Assembly (NCBI RefSeq): GCF_025755255.1
Contig: NZ_JALIEB010000011.1
Coordinates: 1-64,000 of the forward strand
From: Roseobacter sinensis
Lineage (GTDB): Bacteria; Pseudomonadota; Alphaproteobacteria; Rhodobacterales; Rhodobacteraceae
Direction: 5' to 3'
Length of the DNA stretch: 64,000 nt
Shown: positions 26,263-36,166 of the stretch, piece after piece
Layout of the letters: each line of letters starts with the position of its first letter
Numbering within the stretch: the stretch's first letter is position 1
The notes under the pieces: model-generated
Databases searched by the model: none
Told to the model about the DNA's origin: nothing
The model's input: the letters and a program-made list of their open reading frames with translations, nothing else
Translations under genes and position numbers: made by a program

Positions 26263-27085
26263 AGCCCAGGCGTTGCATCTCGCCGCGCGCCTGCTCTGCA
26301 GCCGGATCCTGAGGGAAGCGTAGCCCAACCTCGCCGAGCGTCACGCAGGCCTCCTGCGTCTGGCCGAGCCCACCAAGAGAGCGCCCGAGCCGGAACAACG
26401 ATTGTGGCGCGACCGGACCGGTCGGATCGACGCTGAAGCTGTCGAGATAGGCGCGCGCGGCCTCGCGGGTGTCACCGAGCTCCTCCAGCGCTTCGCCGCG
26501 CCCCAGATCAGCACCGGCGGCAAGCGGCCCGCCGGGATAGGTCTGCGTGAAAGTGGCGAAGAGGTCGGCGGCGCGCTGATAGTCCCCTTCGGAGAGCGCG
26601 GTCTGTGCGCGCTTGAAATCCTCTTCCTCGCCAACCGCGAGCTGAATGCCGCCTTGCGGGGCCGCAGGCGCTGTCCCGGTGCCGGGGGTTGGTGTCACCG
26701 GTGCCGGAAGATCGCCGCCCAGCGTCGTCGTCTCGCCAAGGGCCGCGACGTCGCCGCCCTCCAGCTCGACCAGACGGAACTCCAGATCGCCCAGGCGGTT
26801 TGTGCCGTCCTGGACAATGCTGTTGATGCGGAACTCAAGCTCTTCCGTCTTCGAGGTCAGGCGTTGCATCTCCGCCTCGATCGCGCTCATCCGGTCAAGC
26901 ACCGTCGCGCCGCCGGTGTTCACCGTGGCAGCACCCGTGGTCGACAGCTCGCGCCGCAGTTTCTGGATTTCCACGTAGAGCACCGTCATCTCCTGCCGGA
27001 TATCCGCCAGGGTCTGGTCGTCCTGCGCCTGAGCGCTCAAGGGCAGCAGGATCAAAGCGGAGAGAAATGCTGCGAAGATACGCAT
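26255..27085 (-). CDS. cpoB: Cell division coordinator CpoB (YbgF)
   Basis: A 276-aa periplasmic protein with a signal peptide (MRIFAAFLSALILLPLSAQA), an N-terminal coiled coil (about 30-100, QKLRRELSTTG... MSAIEAEMQRLTSKTEELEFRI), a Pro/Gly/Thr-rich linker, and C-terminal TPR repeats (FKRAQTALSEGDYQRAADLFATFTQTYPGGPLA). CpoB connects the Tol-Pal system with peptidoglycan synthesis during constriction. It follows pal by 4 nt on the coding strand. Confidence 0.92.
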   Translation of the reverse strand: MRIFAAFLSALILLPLSAQAQDDQTLADIRQEMTVLYVEIQKLRRELSTTGAATVNTGGATVLDRMSAIEAEMQRLTSKTEELEFRINSIVQDGTNRLGDLEFRLVELEGGDVAALGETTTLGGDLPAPVTPTPGTGTAPAAPQGGIQLAVGEEEDFKRAQTALSEGDYQRAADLFATFTQTYPGGPLAAGADLGRGEALEELGDTREAARAYLDSFSVDPTGPVAPQSLFRLGRSLGGLGQTQEACVTLGEVGLRFPQDPAAEQARGEMQRLGCA

Positions 27086-27089
27086 GGGA

Positions 27090-27605
27090 CTACCCCGTCA
27101 AGCCCGCCGCCAATACCGTGACCGCGCGCCGGTTCTTGGCATAGCAGGATTCGTTGGAACAGATCTCGATGGGGCGTTCCTTGCCGTAGCTGACCGTGCT
27201 GAGCCGGTTGCCGGCAACGCCTTTCGAGACGAGATACTCGCGCACCGCATTGGCCCGACGCGCGCCCAGCGCCACGTTATACTCCCGCGTGCCCTGCTCG
27301 TCCGCGTGCCCTTCGATGATGGCCGTGAAATCGGTATTGCTGAGCAGCCAGTTCGCCTGCCCGTCGAGAACGGCGCGGCCTTCGTCGGTTATGGTCGACT
27401 GATCCACGGCAAAGAGCACGCGGTCGCCGATGGTCTGATTGAAATAGGCCGGCGAGTTCGGATCGCTGGGGCTGCCGGGAACGATTGCGCCACCGGGTCC
27501 GCCCGCGCCGCCCGCTGTCCCGTCTGCCCCGAACCGGTCGGGATTGGTACAGGCCGCGAGTGCGAGCCCCGCAACCAGAAGAATGATTTTTGCCTTGCGT
27601 GTCAT
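27090..27605 (-). CDS. pal: Peptidoglycan-associated lipoprotein Pal
   Basis: A 171-aa outer-membrane lipoprotein: lipobox LALAAC (Cys near 19), a Gly/Ala-rich linker, and a C-terminal OmpA-like domain with the peptidoglycan-binding signature FTAIIEGHADEQGTREYNVALGARRANAVREYL. Pal ties the outer membrane to peptidoglycan and works with TolB and CpoB. It sits between tolB and cpoB as expected. Confidence 0.96.
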   Translation of the reverse strand: MTRKAKIILLVAGLALAACTNPDRFGADGTAGGAGGPGGAIVPGSPSDPNSPAYFNQTIGDRVLFAVDQSTITDEGRAVLDGQANWLLSNTDFTAIIEGHADEQGTREYNVALGARRANAVREYLVSKGVAGNRLSTVSYGKERPIEICSNESCYAKNRRAVTVLAAGLTG

Positions 27606-27689
27606 GCTCTCTGCCTCATGTCGTTCGTATTGTTATTTTGTTGGGGTTTTAGCATATGCAAGCCCCCCTTGGAAACGGTTTCGACAGCC

Positions 27690-29021
27690 TCATTTCAAAA
27701 GCGGCGACCACGACGGATCGGAGCCCCCCTCCGGGGTGCGCACCGGGCGCAGGTTGCGGCCCGAGATATCGACGGAATAGAGCGAGGACCGGCCGCCTTC
27801 GCCTTGGGTTTCACGGGTGAACATGATCACCCGCCCGTTGGGCGCCCAGGTCGGCCCCTCGTCCAGGAAGGAGGCCGTGAGCAGGCGTTCTTCAGATCCG
27901 TCGGTGCGCATCACGCCAATGTGAAAGCGTCCGGCGTTCTGCTTGGTGAAGGCAATCAGGTCCCCTCGAGGCGACCAGACGGGCGTGCCGTAGCGCCCTG
28001 GGCCGAAGGAGATGCGCTGTGCCTCGCCACCGCCCGCAGGCATGATGTAGAGCTGCTGCGAGCCTGAGCGGTCGCTTTCGAATACGATTTGGCGACCATC
28101 GGGCGAGAAACTGGGCGCGGTTTCAATTGACGGCGCCGAGGTCAACCGCGCGGCGCCGCCGCCTGCGATATTCATCGCCCAGATGTCAGTATTGCCGCCC
28201 TGGCTAAGCGAGAAGACAATGGTCTGCCCGTCAGGTGCGAAGCGCGGCGCAAAGCTCATGGTGCCCTCCTGGCTTTCGAGTACGCGGCGTTCGACAGAAC
28301 CCACGTCGAGCACATAGATGCGCGGGAACCCGGTCTCGTAGCTGGTGTAGAGCACGCGGCTGCCATCGGGCGAAAACCGCGGCGCCAGCACGATCGCGCT
28401 GCTGTCGGTCAGGTACTGCACGTTGGCGCCGTCGTAATCCATGATCGCCAGCCGCTTCTGCCGCGCGTCCTTGCCGCCCGTTTCCGAGACGTAGACCACA
28501 CGGCTGTCGAAGTAGCCGCCCTCGCCAGTGATCCGGCTGTAGACCGCATCGGCCACCTTATGCGCCATCCGCCGCCAGCCCTCGGTCGTGCCGGTGAATT
28601 GCAGCCCGTCCCCCATTTCCGCACCGGAGAACACGTCATAGAGGCGGAACTTCACGGCCAGCTGGTTGCCCTGAACCGAGACCGCCCCGGTGATCAGCGC
28701 CTGCGCATTGATCGCCTTCCAGTCCGCGTATTGAACCGGCGCTGCGAAGCTGGTGATCTGGCTGATGAAGGCATCGGCGGGGATCTCGCGAAACAGCCCG
28801 GTGCCCGACAAATCGGCGGACACCACCTGGGAAATCTGCGCGGCGAGACTGCCTGCATCACCCGTCTCCGCTTCGAAGACCGGCAAGGCGAAGGGCAAGG
28901 GCTCGATCACGCCTTCGGTGATCTCGATCCGCAGCGGCCCCTCGCTCTGCGCCTGTGCGGCGGGCGTCCAGGCGGCACAAAGGGCCATCGCTGCACTCAA
29001 TACCATTCCCAGAAATCTCAT
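27690..29021 (-). CDS. tolB: Tol-Pal system translocation protein TolB
   Basis: A 443-aa periplasmic protein with signal peptide, an N-terminal TolB domain (about 30-160) and a C-terminal six-bladed beta-propeller built of repeats such as [20 protein letters not shown] and [21 protein letters not shown]. It binds Pal and TolA. Its ATG overlaps the tolA stop (ATGA). Confidence 0.96.
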   Translation of the reverse strand: MRFLGMVLSAAMALCAAWTPAAQAQSEGPLRIEITEGVIEPLPFALPVFEAETGDAGSLAAQISQVVSADLSGTGLFREIPADAFISQITSFAAPVQYADWKAINAQALITGAVSVQGNQLAVKFRLYDVFSGAEMGDGLQFTGTTEGWRRMAHKVADAVYSRITGEGGYFDSRVVYVSETGGKDARQKRLAIMDYDGANVQYLTDSSAIVLAPRFSPDGSRVLYTSYETGFPRIYVLDVGSVERRVLESQEGTMSFAPRFAPDGQTIVFSLSQGGNTDIWAMNIAGGGAARLTSAPSIETAPSFSPDGRQIVFESDRSGSQQLYIMPAGGGEAQRISFGPGRYGTPVWSPRGDLIAFTKQNAGRFHIGVMRTDGSEERLLTASFLDEGPTWAPNGRVIMFTRETQGEGGRSSLYSVDISGRNLRPVRTPEGGSDPSWSPLLK

Positions 29022-30148
29022 TTGATACGCATCCTTTCGGGATTGAACGTCATCTCAATATCCTGCCACTGACTATATTTTTCCACGGGCAAATCGAAAC
29101 CCCGGGCACCACAGCGGATGATTGCGCGGCGCGCCGCCTCAAAGGCCTGCCGGGCAGCCTGCTCGGACCCGCCCGAGCTCGACGTCATGCGAATCGAGGA
29201 GGTGACCGGCTTGCCGTCCTGGCTCATGGCTACGCTGACAACCACGGTGGTGTTCAGCGCATCTGTCGAAAGCGAGCCTACGTTCCAGCAGGACTGCACC
29301 GCGACGCGCAGCGCGTCCTTCTCGCCTGCCGTAAGGGGCGGGCCTTGCGGTGTGCTGGGGGCGCTGGAGGGTGTGGTCTCTTCGCTGAGCGCCTCGGCAA
29401 GGGCTGCGGCGACCGGGTCGTCCTCTGCAGGCTCCGGCGTCTCTGCCGCCGGGGGTGTCGGCGCCTCTTCGGCCGGTTGCGCCGTCTCAACGGGCGCATC
29501 GGGTCGGCGTGCCGGCGGCCGGATCGAGGTGGTGGGCAGTGCGCTCGGGCGTTCGGCTTCGGTGACGATTTCAGTGGCCGCCGCTTCCGGCGCGGTGGCC
29601 TCCGCGGGATCCTGCGGGGTCTCTCCGGCCTCGTCGGGCGCCACGGCATCCTGCTCCACCGGGTCGGGCAGCGCCTCTGGGTCGGGCCGCGCAACAGCCT
29701 CGGGCGCCACCCGCTCCGCCGCTTCAGGAACCGGCCTGTCGCCGATCTCGGGCACCAGCACTGCCACATCCGCAGGTGGCTCCGGCAGGACCGGCGCCTC
29801 ATCGCTCACATCGGCCCGCGGCAGCGGTTGGATCTGAGAGACATCGGGCGCGTCATCGGCACTCGGGGTTTCGGCTGGCGCTGGCACGGATTGATCGTTC
29901 ACCGTATCTTCTGCGGTCGCGATATCCGGTGCGTCGGGTGTGATCTCGGGGCTCGAGGGCTGTGCGACCTCTGTCGCCGACTGCGGCGGCTGCTGCCGCG
30001 CGATCAGGGCCGCATACTCGGCCCCGGTGATCACGGAAACGGGCGTGGCTTCAATTGGCAGCGGTTCGGCAGCGAAGACATCGCCAAAGATCAGAAGGCC
30101 GATCAGAGCCGTATGCCCCGCCCCTGAGATATAGTGGCCAATGTGCAC
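29018..30148 (-). CDS. tolA: TolA-like energy-transducing protein
   Basis: A 376-aa protein starting with a hydrophobic anchor (about 8-27), followed by a long Pro/Ala/Glu-rich stretch (about 50-270) in place of the Lys/Ala helix of enterobacterial TolA, and a C-terminal TonB/TolA domain ([32 protein letters not shown]). It spans the periplasm to transmit proton-motive-force energy from TolQR to TolB-Pal. The start is GTG 30148, 9 nt after tolR. The low-complexity acidic/proline stalk is typical of Rhodobacterales TolA. Confidence 0.9.
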   Translation of the reverse strand: MHIGHYISGAGHTALIGLLIFGDVFAAEPLPIEATPVSVITGAEYAALIARQQPPQSATEVAQPSSPEITPDAPDIATAEDTVNDQSVPAPAETPSADDAPDVSQIQPLPRADVSDEAPVLPEPPADVAVLVPEIGDRPVPEAAERVAPEAVARPDPEALPDPVEQDAVAPDEAGETPQDPAEATAPEAAATEIVTEAERPSALPTTSIRPPARRPDAPVETAQPAEEAPTPPAAETPEPAEDDPVAAALAEALSEETTPSSAPSTPQGPPLTAGEKDALRVAVQSCWNVGSLSTDALNTTVVVSVAMSQDGKPVTSSIRMTSSSGGSEQAARQAFEAARRAIIRCGARGFDLPVEKYSQWQDIEMTFNPERMRIK

Positions 30149-30157
30149 CGCCGCGCC

Positions 30158-30634
30158 CTACTGGTCCTGCCCGTCCAGTGTCGGCCCACCGATATCCGTG
30201 ACCAGCCCGATGTTGGCAAACCCACCTGCATTGAGCGCGCCCATGACCTCCATCACCTGCGCATATGGCACAGCACCGTCGGCGCGCAGGAAGATCTGAT
30301 CGGTGGTGCGTTCAGCGGCAATGGCCCGGAGTTTCGGCACCAGCTCGGCACGTGGCGTATCGGTCGTCTGGATCTGCACCGCGCCTTCGGCGGTGATGGT
30401 GATGGTCAGCGGCTCTTCCTGATCGGTGGGCAGCGCGCCCGCAGCGGTCCGCGGCAGCTCCACCGGCACGCCGACGGTCAGCAAAGGGGCCGCCACCATG
30501 AAGATGATGAGCAGCACCAGCATCACGTCCACGAAAGGCGTGACATTGATCTCGGACATGGGCTGCGCCTTGGCCCGCCCCCGCCTGCGGCGCCGCGTCC
30601 CTTCGCCCTGACTTGGAATGATACCCGCGCCCAT
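30158..30634 (-). CDS. tolR: Proton-channel stator subunit TolR
   Basis: A 158-aa ExbD/TolR family protein: an Arg-rich cytoplasmic start (RRRRRGRAKAQ), one membrane helix with the essential Asp (INVTPFVDVMLVLLIIFMVAAPL) and a periplasmic domain. With TolQ it uses the proton gradient to drive TolA. Confidence 0.95.
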   Translation of the reverse strand: MGAGIIPSQGEGTRRRRRGRAKAQPMSEINVTPFVDVMLVLLIIFMVAAPLLTVGVPVELPRTAAGALPTDQEEPLTITITAEGAVQIQTTDTPRAELVPKLRAIAAERTTDQIFLRADGAVPYAQVMEVMGALNAGGFANIGLVTDIGGPTLDGQDQ

Positions 30635-30637
30635 GGC

Positions 30638-31333
30638 CTACCCGTCCAGCTGGCGGCTGAGGATTGTCGCGAATTCATCCGCAAACGCCTCGTAGCCTGA
30701 CAGGATCTTATCACAATCCGCACTCAGCTTGTTGTAGAAGATCACCGCCGGGATCGCGGCCAAAAGCCCCAGCCCCGTGGCCAGAAGCGCCTCGGCGATC
30801 CCCGGCGCCACGACGGCGAGATTGGTGTTCTGCTGCTCGGCAATCTCGATGAAGGCGTTCATGATCCCGATCACCGTGCCAAAAAGTCCGATGAACGGCG
30901 TCGAGGAGCCGACCGTCGCCAACACGGTCAGCCCGCCGCGCAGATAATCCGCTTCCTTGTTGATCGCCACGTCCATCGACCGATCGATGCGCGAGGTCGC
31001 CCCCGCGATCAGCCCACCATCATCCCGGTGCGAGCGCCGCCATTCGGTCATCCCGGCGGCAAAGATCTTCTCCGAACTGCCGGAGGGCGCGGGGCCAATG
31101 GTCTCAAAGAGCCCATCCAGAGGTTCGCCTGACCAGAATTCGCGGTCAAAGGCCTCCGCCTCCGCCCGCGCGCGCCGATAGACCATCAGCTTCATCACGA
31201 TGATCGACCACGACCAAAAGGAGGCCACGATCAGCATGATCATCACGATTTTGACAATGAGGGTGGCGCGCATGAAGAGCCCCCAGAATGAGAAATCAAT
31301 CTCATGCGCCAGCGCCAGCGTTTCTGCTTCCAT
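30638..31333 (-). CDS. tolQ: Proton-channel subunit TolQ
   Basis: A 231-aa ExbB/TolQ protein with three membrane helices: near 15-40, 135-155 and 165-190, and the conserved stretch TVGSSTPFIGLFGTVIGIMNAF and LLATGLGLLAAIPAVIFYNKL. It is 3 nt from tolR and begins the core tol genes, about 100 nt after ybgC. Confidence 0.96.
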   Translation of the reverse strand: MEAETLALAHEIDFSFWGLFMRATLIVKIVMIMLIVASFWSWSIIVMKLMVYRRARAEAEAFDREFWSGEPLDGLFETIGPAPSGSSEKIFAAGMTEWRRSHRDDGGLIAGATSRIDRSMDVAINKEADYLRGGLTVLATVGSSTPFIGLFGTVIGIMNAFIEIAEQQNTNLAVVAPGIAEALLATGLGLLAAIPAVIFYNKLSADCDKILSGYEAFADEFATILSRQLDG

Positions 31334-31434
31334 GATGCCTGCTCTTTACTATTCACCGCTCATCGGGTCGTTTGGCCGACCTCAATTTCACGCGATTCTA
31401 TCGAAGAACAATGCGGATTGCTATCACTATGCTG

Positions 31435-31836
31435 TCATGAGGTGGGGGTGAGTGGCAGTAAGCGGAGTTCTGCTGGAAGCCGCGCAGGCTTTCCGCCCGG
31501 CCCAATGCAGGCAATGGTGACCTCCGCCCGGAACAGCACGTCGTCTGTGCGCCGGACGATCTGCGCCATGATCATGCGCGCGGGTGTGAGCTTGCTGAGC
31601 GTCGTTTCCACCTCCAGCTCATCGTCAAACCGCGCGGGCTGCAGATAATCCGCCTCCACCCGGCGCACGGCAAAAACAACGCCCTCGGCTTTCATCGCGA
31701 GCTGATCAATGCCAATCTCACGCACCCAGTCGCTGCGCGCCCGCTCGATGTAGCGCAGGTAATTCGCGTAGTAGACGATGCCCGCCATATCGGTGTCTTC
31801 GTAATAGACCCGGACCCGAAACCGATGCGCGCTCAT
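31435..31836 (-). CDS. ybgC: Tol-Pal-associated acyl-CoA thioesterase YbgC
   Basis: A 133-aa hotdog thioesterase with the family signature YYEDTDMAGIVYYANYLRYIERARSDW, which holds the catalytic Asp. YbgC is regularly the first gene of tol-pal clusters. Its ATG overlaps the stop of the upstream membrane protein (ATGA). Confidence 0.94.
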   Translation of the reverse strand: MSAHRFRVRVYYEDTDMAGIVYYANYLRYIERARSDWVREIGIDQLAMKAEGVVFAVRRVEADYLQPARFDDELEVETTLSKLTPARMIMAQIVRRTDDVLFRAEVTIACIGPGGKPARLPAELRLLPLTPTS

Positions 31837-32189
31837 GTGACCCTGCTCCGCGCGCGCCGGACGCGCACCAGCACCAAAGCGAAAAGCGGCACCGCAATCG
31901 TGCGCGCAACGTCCTTCAGGCTTTCTCCAACCCGCCACGCGCCAAGATCCGCAAGATCGTCGCGCCGATCCAGCGCCTCCATCCCGATCCCCAGCAGCAC
32001 CGCGGCACCAAGGGCACGGCTGGGTGCATGGCTGCGCGGCGGAACCAGCAAAGCCGCAATCAAAAGCAGGCCACCCAGCACAACATGCAAGAGGTTGCGG
32101 TTCACCGGCAGGATGGTCCCAAGCCAGAGTTTGAAGGCCTGGTAGGTCGAGGTATCCGGAGCCATATCGCCAAAGAACTCCGGGCTCAT
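31833..32189 (-). CDS. Small membrane protein of unknown function
   Basis: A 118-aa protein with two or three hydrophobic segments (about 18-35, 38-55, 60-75 and a C-terminal one near 95-110) and a basic C-terminus (VRVRRARSRV). No family recognised. It overlaps both neighbours by 4 nt (ATGA on both sides), so its translation is linked to the unknown protein upstream and ybgC downstream. Confidence 0.75.
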   Translation of the reverse strand: MSPEFFGDMAPDTSTYQAFKLWLGTILPVNRNLLHVVLGGLLLIAALLVPPRSHAPSRALGAAVLLGIGMEALDRRDDLADLGAWRVGESLKDVARTIAVPLFALVLVRVRRARSRVT

Positions 32190-32809
32190 TGCATCTGCCC
32201 CACGCGTGCCGCCAACCGCAGCGCATGGCTCGCATCCTGCGCGGCAGGCGGCATCACCGGGTCATAGGCCGCGCGGACGAGCGCTGAAATCTCGGGCCGC
32301 AAAATCGTCTTGTCGCCCGCCACCGCCAGGGGCGAGCGCTCGCGAAACGCCGTATCGGACCACAACAGCACCGACTGCACGATCTGGCTCAGCGCCAGCG
32401 TCTCGGCGGGCACGGCGCTCAAGTGCGCATCCATGCGCAGGAAGACGAAGCACGCCTTGATTGCGCCACCCTCGTCGAAATGAAACACCCGGTACTGGTT
32501 CGCCTCTGCCGCTTTCAGCCGCGCCACCAAGGGGCGCAAATCGAGGATCAGCCGATCCAGGCCCGGCACCTCGGGCAACTCCTCCCAGTCGCGGAAGAAA
32601 AACACCATGAGGTTGCTGCCCAGTTCCGGGTCCGTCTCAGCCATCTTGTGGCCAGAGAGCACCATCACCGCCTCCAGCGCGCCTTTCACCACGGCCAGCG
32701 TCTCATCGTTCACGCCGAAGACCACCGGCGCAATGGGCCGCCCCCAGCGCGCAAAAACGAACTCCCCGCTCTCCCGCGTGAACAGAGCCTCGATCTCGGA
32801 TGCGTCCAT
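32186..32809 (-). CDS. Conserved-looking unknown protein between ruvB and ybgC
   Basis: A 207-aa soluble protein with no signal peptide. It has the sequence FVFARWGRPIAPVVFGVNDETLAVVKGALEAVMVLSGHKMAETDPELGSNLMVFFFRDW near the start and FHFDEGGAIKACFVFLRMDAHLSAVPAETLALSQIVQSVLLWSD in the middle; a mixed alpha/beta fold is likely. I do not recognise a family. ATG 32809 is preceded by GGGTGAAG, within a dispersed intergenic string (32811-32831). It forms an ATGA-coupled group with the next membrane protein and ybgC. Confidence 0.78.
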   Translation of the reverse strand: MDASEIEALFTRESGEFVFARWGRPIAPVVFGVNDETLAVVKGALEAVMVLSGHKMAETDPELGSNLMVFFFRDWEELPEVPGLDRLILDLRPLVARLKAAEANQYRVFHFDEGGAIKACFVFLRMDAHLSAVPAETLALSQIVQSVLLWSDTAFRERSPLAVAGDKTILRPEISALVRAAYDPVMPPAAQDASHALRLAARVGQMQ

Positions 32810-32846
32810 CTTCACCCGTCCCAAAATACTCAAATGCGCCACCGCA

Positions 32847-33866
32847 TCACTCAAACAGGTCCGTCTGGCTGCGGGGCGCATCCAGCCCCAAATGTGCCCA
32901 GCCCTTCTGCGCCAGCATCCGCCCGCGCGGTGTGCGCTGAATGAGCCCCTGCTGCAGCAGGAAGGGTTCAATCACCTCCTCCAGCGCATCCCGGCTCTCG
33001 GACAGTGCCGCACTCAACGTCTCGATGCCCACCGGACCGCCGCCATAGTTCTCCGCCATCAGCAGCAGATACCGCCGGTCTGCCCCATCAAGGCCGAGGT
33101 GGTCCACCCCGAGCCGCGTCAGCGCCATATCGGCGAGATCGCGCGTCACCGTCCCATCGCCCTCAACGACAGCGAAATCCACGACCCGGCGCAAGAGCCG
33201 CCCGGCGATCCGCGGCGTGCCGCGGGCCCGCCGCGCAATCTCGCGCGCCCCGCCCTCATCCGCAGGAGCCCCCAGTTTGCGCGCATTGCGCTCCACGATG
33301 ATGAAAAGCTCATCCTCGGTGTAGAACTGCAACCGCGTCGGAATCCCGAACCGGTCCCGCAACGGCGTGGTCAAAAGCCCCATCCGCGTCGTGGCACCCA
33401 CCAGCGTGAAGGGCTGCAATTCGATCCGAACCGTCCGCGCGGCCGGCCCTTCGCCGATCACGAGATCCAGCTCGAAGTCCTCAAGTGCGGGGTAAAGCAC
33501 CTCTTCCACCGCCGGGTTCAGGCGGTGAATCTCATCAATAAACAACACATCGCGCGGCTCCAGATTGGTCAGGATCGCCGCCAGATCCCCCGCCTTGGCC
33601 AGCACCGGGCCAGAGGTCATGCGGAACCCCACACCGAGCTCGCGCGCCATGATCTGCGCCAAAGTCGTCTTGCCAAGGCCCGGCGGCCCGTGAAACAACG
33701 TGTGATCCATCGCCTCGCCGCGTTGGCGTGCCGATTGGATGAACACCCGCAGGTTGGCCCGCGCCTCCGCCTGCCCCACGAACTCGTCCAGCATCTGCGG
33801 ACGCAGCGCCCGGTCCTGATCCTCGGGCAGCGGGTCCGCCCGCACGGTGGGGTCAATATCGCTCAT
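32847..33866 (-). CDS. ruvB: Holliday junction branch-migration helicase RuvB
   Basis: A 339-aa AAA+ motor. Walker [16 protein letters not shown], Walker [17 protein letters not shown], sensor-type [18 protein letters not shown] and the C-terminal winged helix ([17 protein letters not shown]) are all present. It starts 3 nt after the ruvA stop. Confidence 0.97.
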   Translation of the reverse strand: MSDIDPTVRADPLPEDQDRALRPQMLDEFVGQAEARANLRVFIQSARQRGEAMDHTLFHGPPGLGKTTLAQIMARELGVGFRMTSGPVLAKAGDLAAILTNLEPRDVLFIDEIHRLNPAVEEVLYPALEDFELDLVIGEGPAARTVRIELQPFTLVGATTRMGLLTTPLRDRFGIPTRLQFYTEDELFIIVERNARKLGAPADEGGAREIARRARGTPRIAGRLLRRVVDFAVVEGDGTVTRDLADMALTRLGVDHLGLDGADRRYLLLMAENYGGGPVGIETLSAALSESRDALEEVIEPFLLQQGLIQRTPRGRMLAQKGWAHLGLDAPRSQTDLFE

Positions 33867-33869
33867 GCC

Positions 33870-34529
33870 CTAGCCCTTTGGCGCCAACAGTTTCAACGCC
33901 GCGCGGATCAGCGCGGGTGTCTCCGCCTCCGGCGCCTCGCTCACAGCCTGCGCGACGGCACCCGCCGCATCGCCGGGGCTGTAGCCGAGGTTGCCCAGAG
34001 CTGAGAGCGCATCGGCCTGAGCCGAAGAGGGCGCCTGCGCAGCAGGGGCCGCTGGCGCGGGGGTCTCGATGACCTCCGCGCCAGCTGCTCCGGTCGCTGC
34101 CGCAACAGTGCCACCCATGGCCATCACACCCGGGGCCTTGTCCTTGAGATCCAGAACCACCCGTTGCGCAATCTTCGGCCCCACACCCTTGGCGGCCTTC
34201 ACCGCAGTCCAGTCTCCCAACGCGATCGCCCGGCTCACCCCATCGGCACCCAGCGTGCCCAGAATGGCCAGCGAGGCCTTCGCACCCACGCCTTGCACGG
34301 AGGTGAGCAGCCGATGCCATTCCTTCTCGACCAGCGTCGGAAAGCCGAAGAGCTGCATCAGATCCTCGCGCACCACCAGATCAGTGAACAGCGCCACACC
34401 CTCGCCGGGACCCGGCAGCGCGGCCAGCGTCCGTTCCGAGCAATAGACCAGATAGCCCACGCCCCGCACATCGATCAGCACATGATCCGCGGCGCGATAC
34501 TCCAGGCGACCGGTGATCTTCCCGATCAT
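33870..34529 (-). CDS. ruvA: Holliday junction DNA-binding protein RuvA
   Basis: A 219-aa protein with the N-terminal OB domain ([31 protein letters not shown]), central helix-hairpin-helix region ([40 protein letters not shown]) and a C-terminal RuvB-binding domain ([19 protein letters not shown]) after an Ala/Pro-rich linker. Overlaps the ruvC stop (ATGA). Confidence 0.97.
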   Translation of the reverse strand: MIGKITGRLEYRAADHVLIDVRGVGYLVYCSERTLAALPGPGEGVALFTDLVVREDLMQLFGFPTLVEKEWHRLLTSVQGVGAKASLAILGTLGADGVSRAIALGDWTAVKAAKGVGPKIAQRVVLDLKDKAPGVMAMGGTVAAATGAAGAEVIETPAPAAPAAQAPSSAQADALSALGNLGYSPGDAAGAVAQAVSEAPEAETPALIRAALKLLAPKG

Positions 34530-35029
34530 ACGCGCGCCCTTTCAATGGCCGCGCTCAACCCGCCGGCACTGTGATGCGCGTGGCAGATGGCGATCGCCAG
34601 CGCATCTGCCGCATCCGGCCCCGCGATCGCCGCACCGGGCAATTGCAGCCGCACCATATGCAGGATCTGCGCTTTGTCCGCATGCCCGACGCCCACAACC
34701 GCCTTTTTCACCGAGTTCGGCGCATACTCGCCGATGCTGAGGCCAGCCTGTGCCGGCACAAGCATCGCGATCCCTCGCGCCTGCCCAAGCTTTAGCGTGC
34801 CGGCCCCGTCCTTGTTCACGAATGTCTGCTCAATCGCCGCCTGCTCCGGCGCAAACTGCGCGACCACCGCGGTCAGCTGTTCGTACAACGACAAAAGCCG
34901 TGCAGCCAGATCCACCCCGGAGGACCGGCAGAGACCATTCGCCACATGAGCGAGTCGGCTGCCGGAGGTGTCGATCACCCCCCAACCGAGGGTCCTCAAC
35001 CCCGGATCAATGCCGATGATGCGCGCCAT
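34526..35029 (-). CDS. ruvC: Holliday junction resolvase RuvC
   Basis: A 167-aa RNase-H-fold endonuclease. The acidic active-site positions are visible: Asp near 8 ([14 protein letters not shown]), Glu in [11 protein letters not shown] and the C-terminal [15 protein letters not shown]. It is the first gene of the ruvCAB block, which continues into the ybgC-tol-pal genes. Confidence 0.97.
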   Translation of the reverse strand: MARIIGIDPGLRTLGWGVIDTSGSRLAHVANGLCRSSGVDLAARLLSLYEQLTAVVAQFAPEQAAIEQTFVNKDGAGTLKLGQARGIAMLVPAQAGLSIGEYAPNSVKKAVVGVGHADKAQILHMVRLQLPGAAIAGPDAADALAIAICHAHHSAGGLSAAIERARV

Positions 35030-35360
35030 GAACCCTGCCCGAACAATTTATATCGTTTTGTCTGCATTAGCACGAAAGGCGAACATCCGCAAAGCGCTTC
35101 GTGACTCCCCCCGCCGATCACTCCATGCCGCCACAACCACCGGAATCATGGGTCAAATGCGTCATCGCAATGTCTGTTTTCGACCCTTTCGTCGCATATT
35201 TTCCTTTTTATTTACATTACATTAACCCCTGAGGCGACCCATGCGCCCGGTGCATATCGACCATGCGTTTTCACACCTTGCCCAAAAATCAGGCAGCTCA
35301 TATCTGCGGCTCACGACACACCGGCATGACCGGTTCACCCTCAGATAAAGGACGGCTTCA
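35030..35360. promoter_or_regulatory. Divergent intergenic region ruvC / DUF1127
   Basis: About 330 nt without a convincing gene; one plus-strand ORF here is short and has low-complexity, non-family content. It must contain the ruvC promoter on the minus strand (a TATAAA-like box lies near 35045-35050 when read on the minus strand) and the DUF1127 promoter on the plus strand. A small palindrome ACCGG-catga-CCGGT lies near 35321-35335. No other structure seen. Confidence 0.3.
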
Positions 35361-35579
35361 ATGGCGACTTTTGACACTTCCCGCACCACCTACGGCTCCG
35401 CATCCGTTGCAAGCCGCATCTTCAGCATGATCAGCGCAACCATCGCTGCCGTCGTCGCCTGGAACGACGCCCGCGTGACCCGCAATGCGCTGGCCGCACT
35501 CACCGACCGCGAGCTCGAAGACATCGGTCTCAGCCGCGCCGACATCGACTCTGTCGCGGAAAGCCACATCATCCGCTGA
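35361..35579 (+). CDS. DUF1127 small protein
   Basis: A 72-aa protein ending in the DUF1127 motif (ALAALTDRELEDIGLSRADIDSVAE), an arginine/leucine-type helix pair common in alphaproteobacteria and often involved in stress, phosphate or RNA-related regulation. AAAGGA lies about 9 nt before the ATG. It is a single-gene unit with its own terminator. Confidence 0.9.
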   Translation: MATFDTSRTTYGSASVASRIFSMISATIAAVVAWNDARVTRNALAALTDRELEDIGLSRADIDSVAESHIIR

Positions 35580-35609
35580 GACAGCCCGCGATCGTCAGGA
35601 CCGCATAGG

Positions 35610-35647
35610 AAAAACCGCTTCTACCGTCACGGCAGAAGCGGTTTTTT
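35610..35647. terminator. Bidirectional terminator after DUF1127
   Basis: AAAAACCGCTTCT (35610-35622) pairs with AGAAGCGGTTTTT (35634-35646). A-tract on one side and T-tract on the other allow termination in both directions, though the next minus-strand gene is already past its end here. Confidence 0.9.
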
Positions 35648-35721
35648 ACAAGGAATATCCCGCCCCCGGGACATTCAGTCACACACTCGAATGGGGCCAG
35701 GCCCCATCCGCACACATCACA

Positions 35722-36063
35722 TCAGGGTAGCGATCTGGCAATCAACTCCGCCAACCCGCCCGAGATCAGATCGGGCTGCATGATCCAAGCGGCCGCCTGC
35801 TCAACCGTGGTCCCGGCACGCAGGGTGTCGATCCGACCTTCGTACGTGCCGAGGCCCGTCGATACGATCATCAACGACTTGAACAGGAACATGCTCGCCA
35901 CCGCAAACACCACGATCCGCGGCCGGAATGGCAGACGGAACCGTCTCGGCTCCACGGTGATCAGCCCGTCATCCCCAATCTTGGCGGTGTACCCACGCGC
36001 CAACTTCCGGTGCTTGTCACTCAGCGCTGCCCGGCGCTTTTCGAATTGAGCGTAATCGGTCAC
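35722..36063 (-). CDS. Small membrane protein of unknown function
   Basis: A 113-aa protein with a charged N-terminus (FEKRRAALSDKHRKLARGY), a basic segment (PRRFRLPFRPR) and one clear membrane helix (IVVFAVASMFLFKSLMIVSTG). No family recognised. GTG 36063 is used because AGGAG lies 6 nt upstream; GTG 36066 is directly before it. It is the last gene of the MFS-MATE-prmA group, about 100 nt after prmA. Confidence 0.7.
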   Translation of the reverse strand: MTDYAQFEKRRAALSDKHRKLARGYTAKIGDDGLITVEPRRFRLPFRPRIVVFAVASMFLFKSLMIVSTGLGTYEGRIDTLRAGTTVEQAAAWIMQPDLISGGLAELIARSLP

Positions 36064-36166
36064 CACACTCTCCTGACGATCCGGCCCCCACCGAACCCGT
36101 TAGAATCTGTCGAGAATCCGTCTAAAATTCAAGGCAAATGCCTGAAATTGGGCGGAATTGAGGCAA

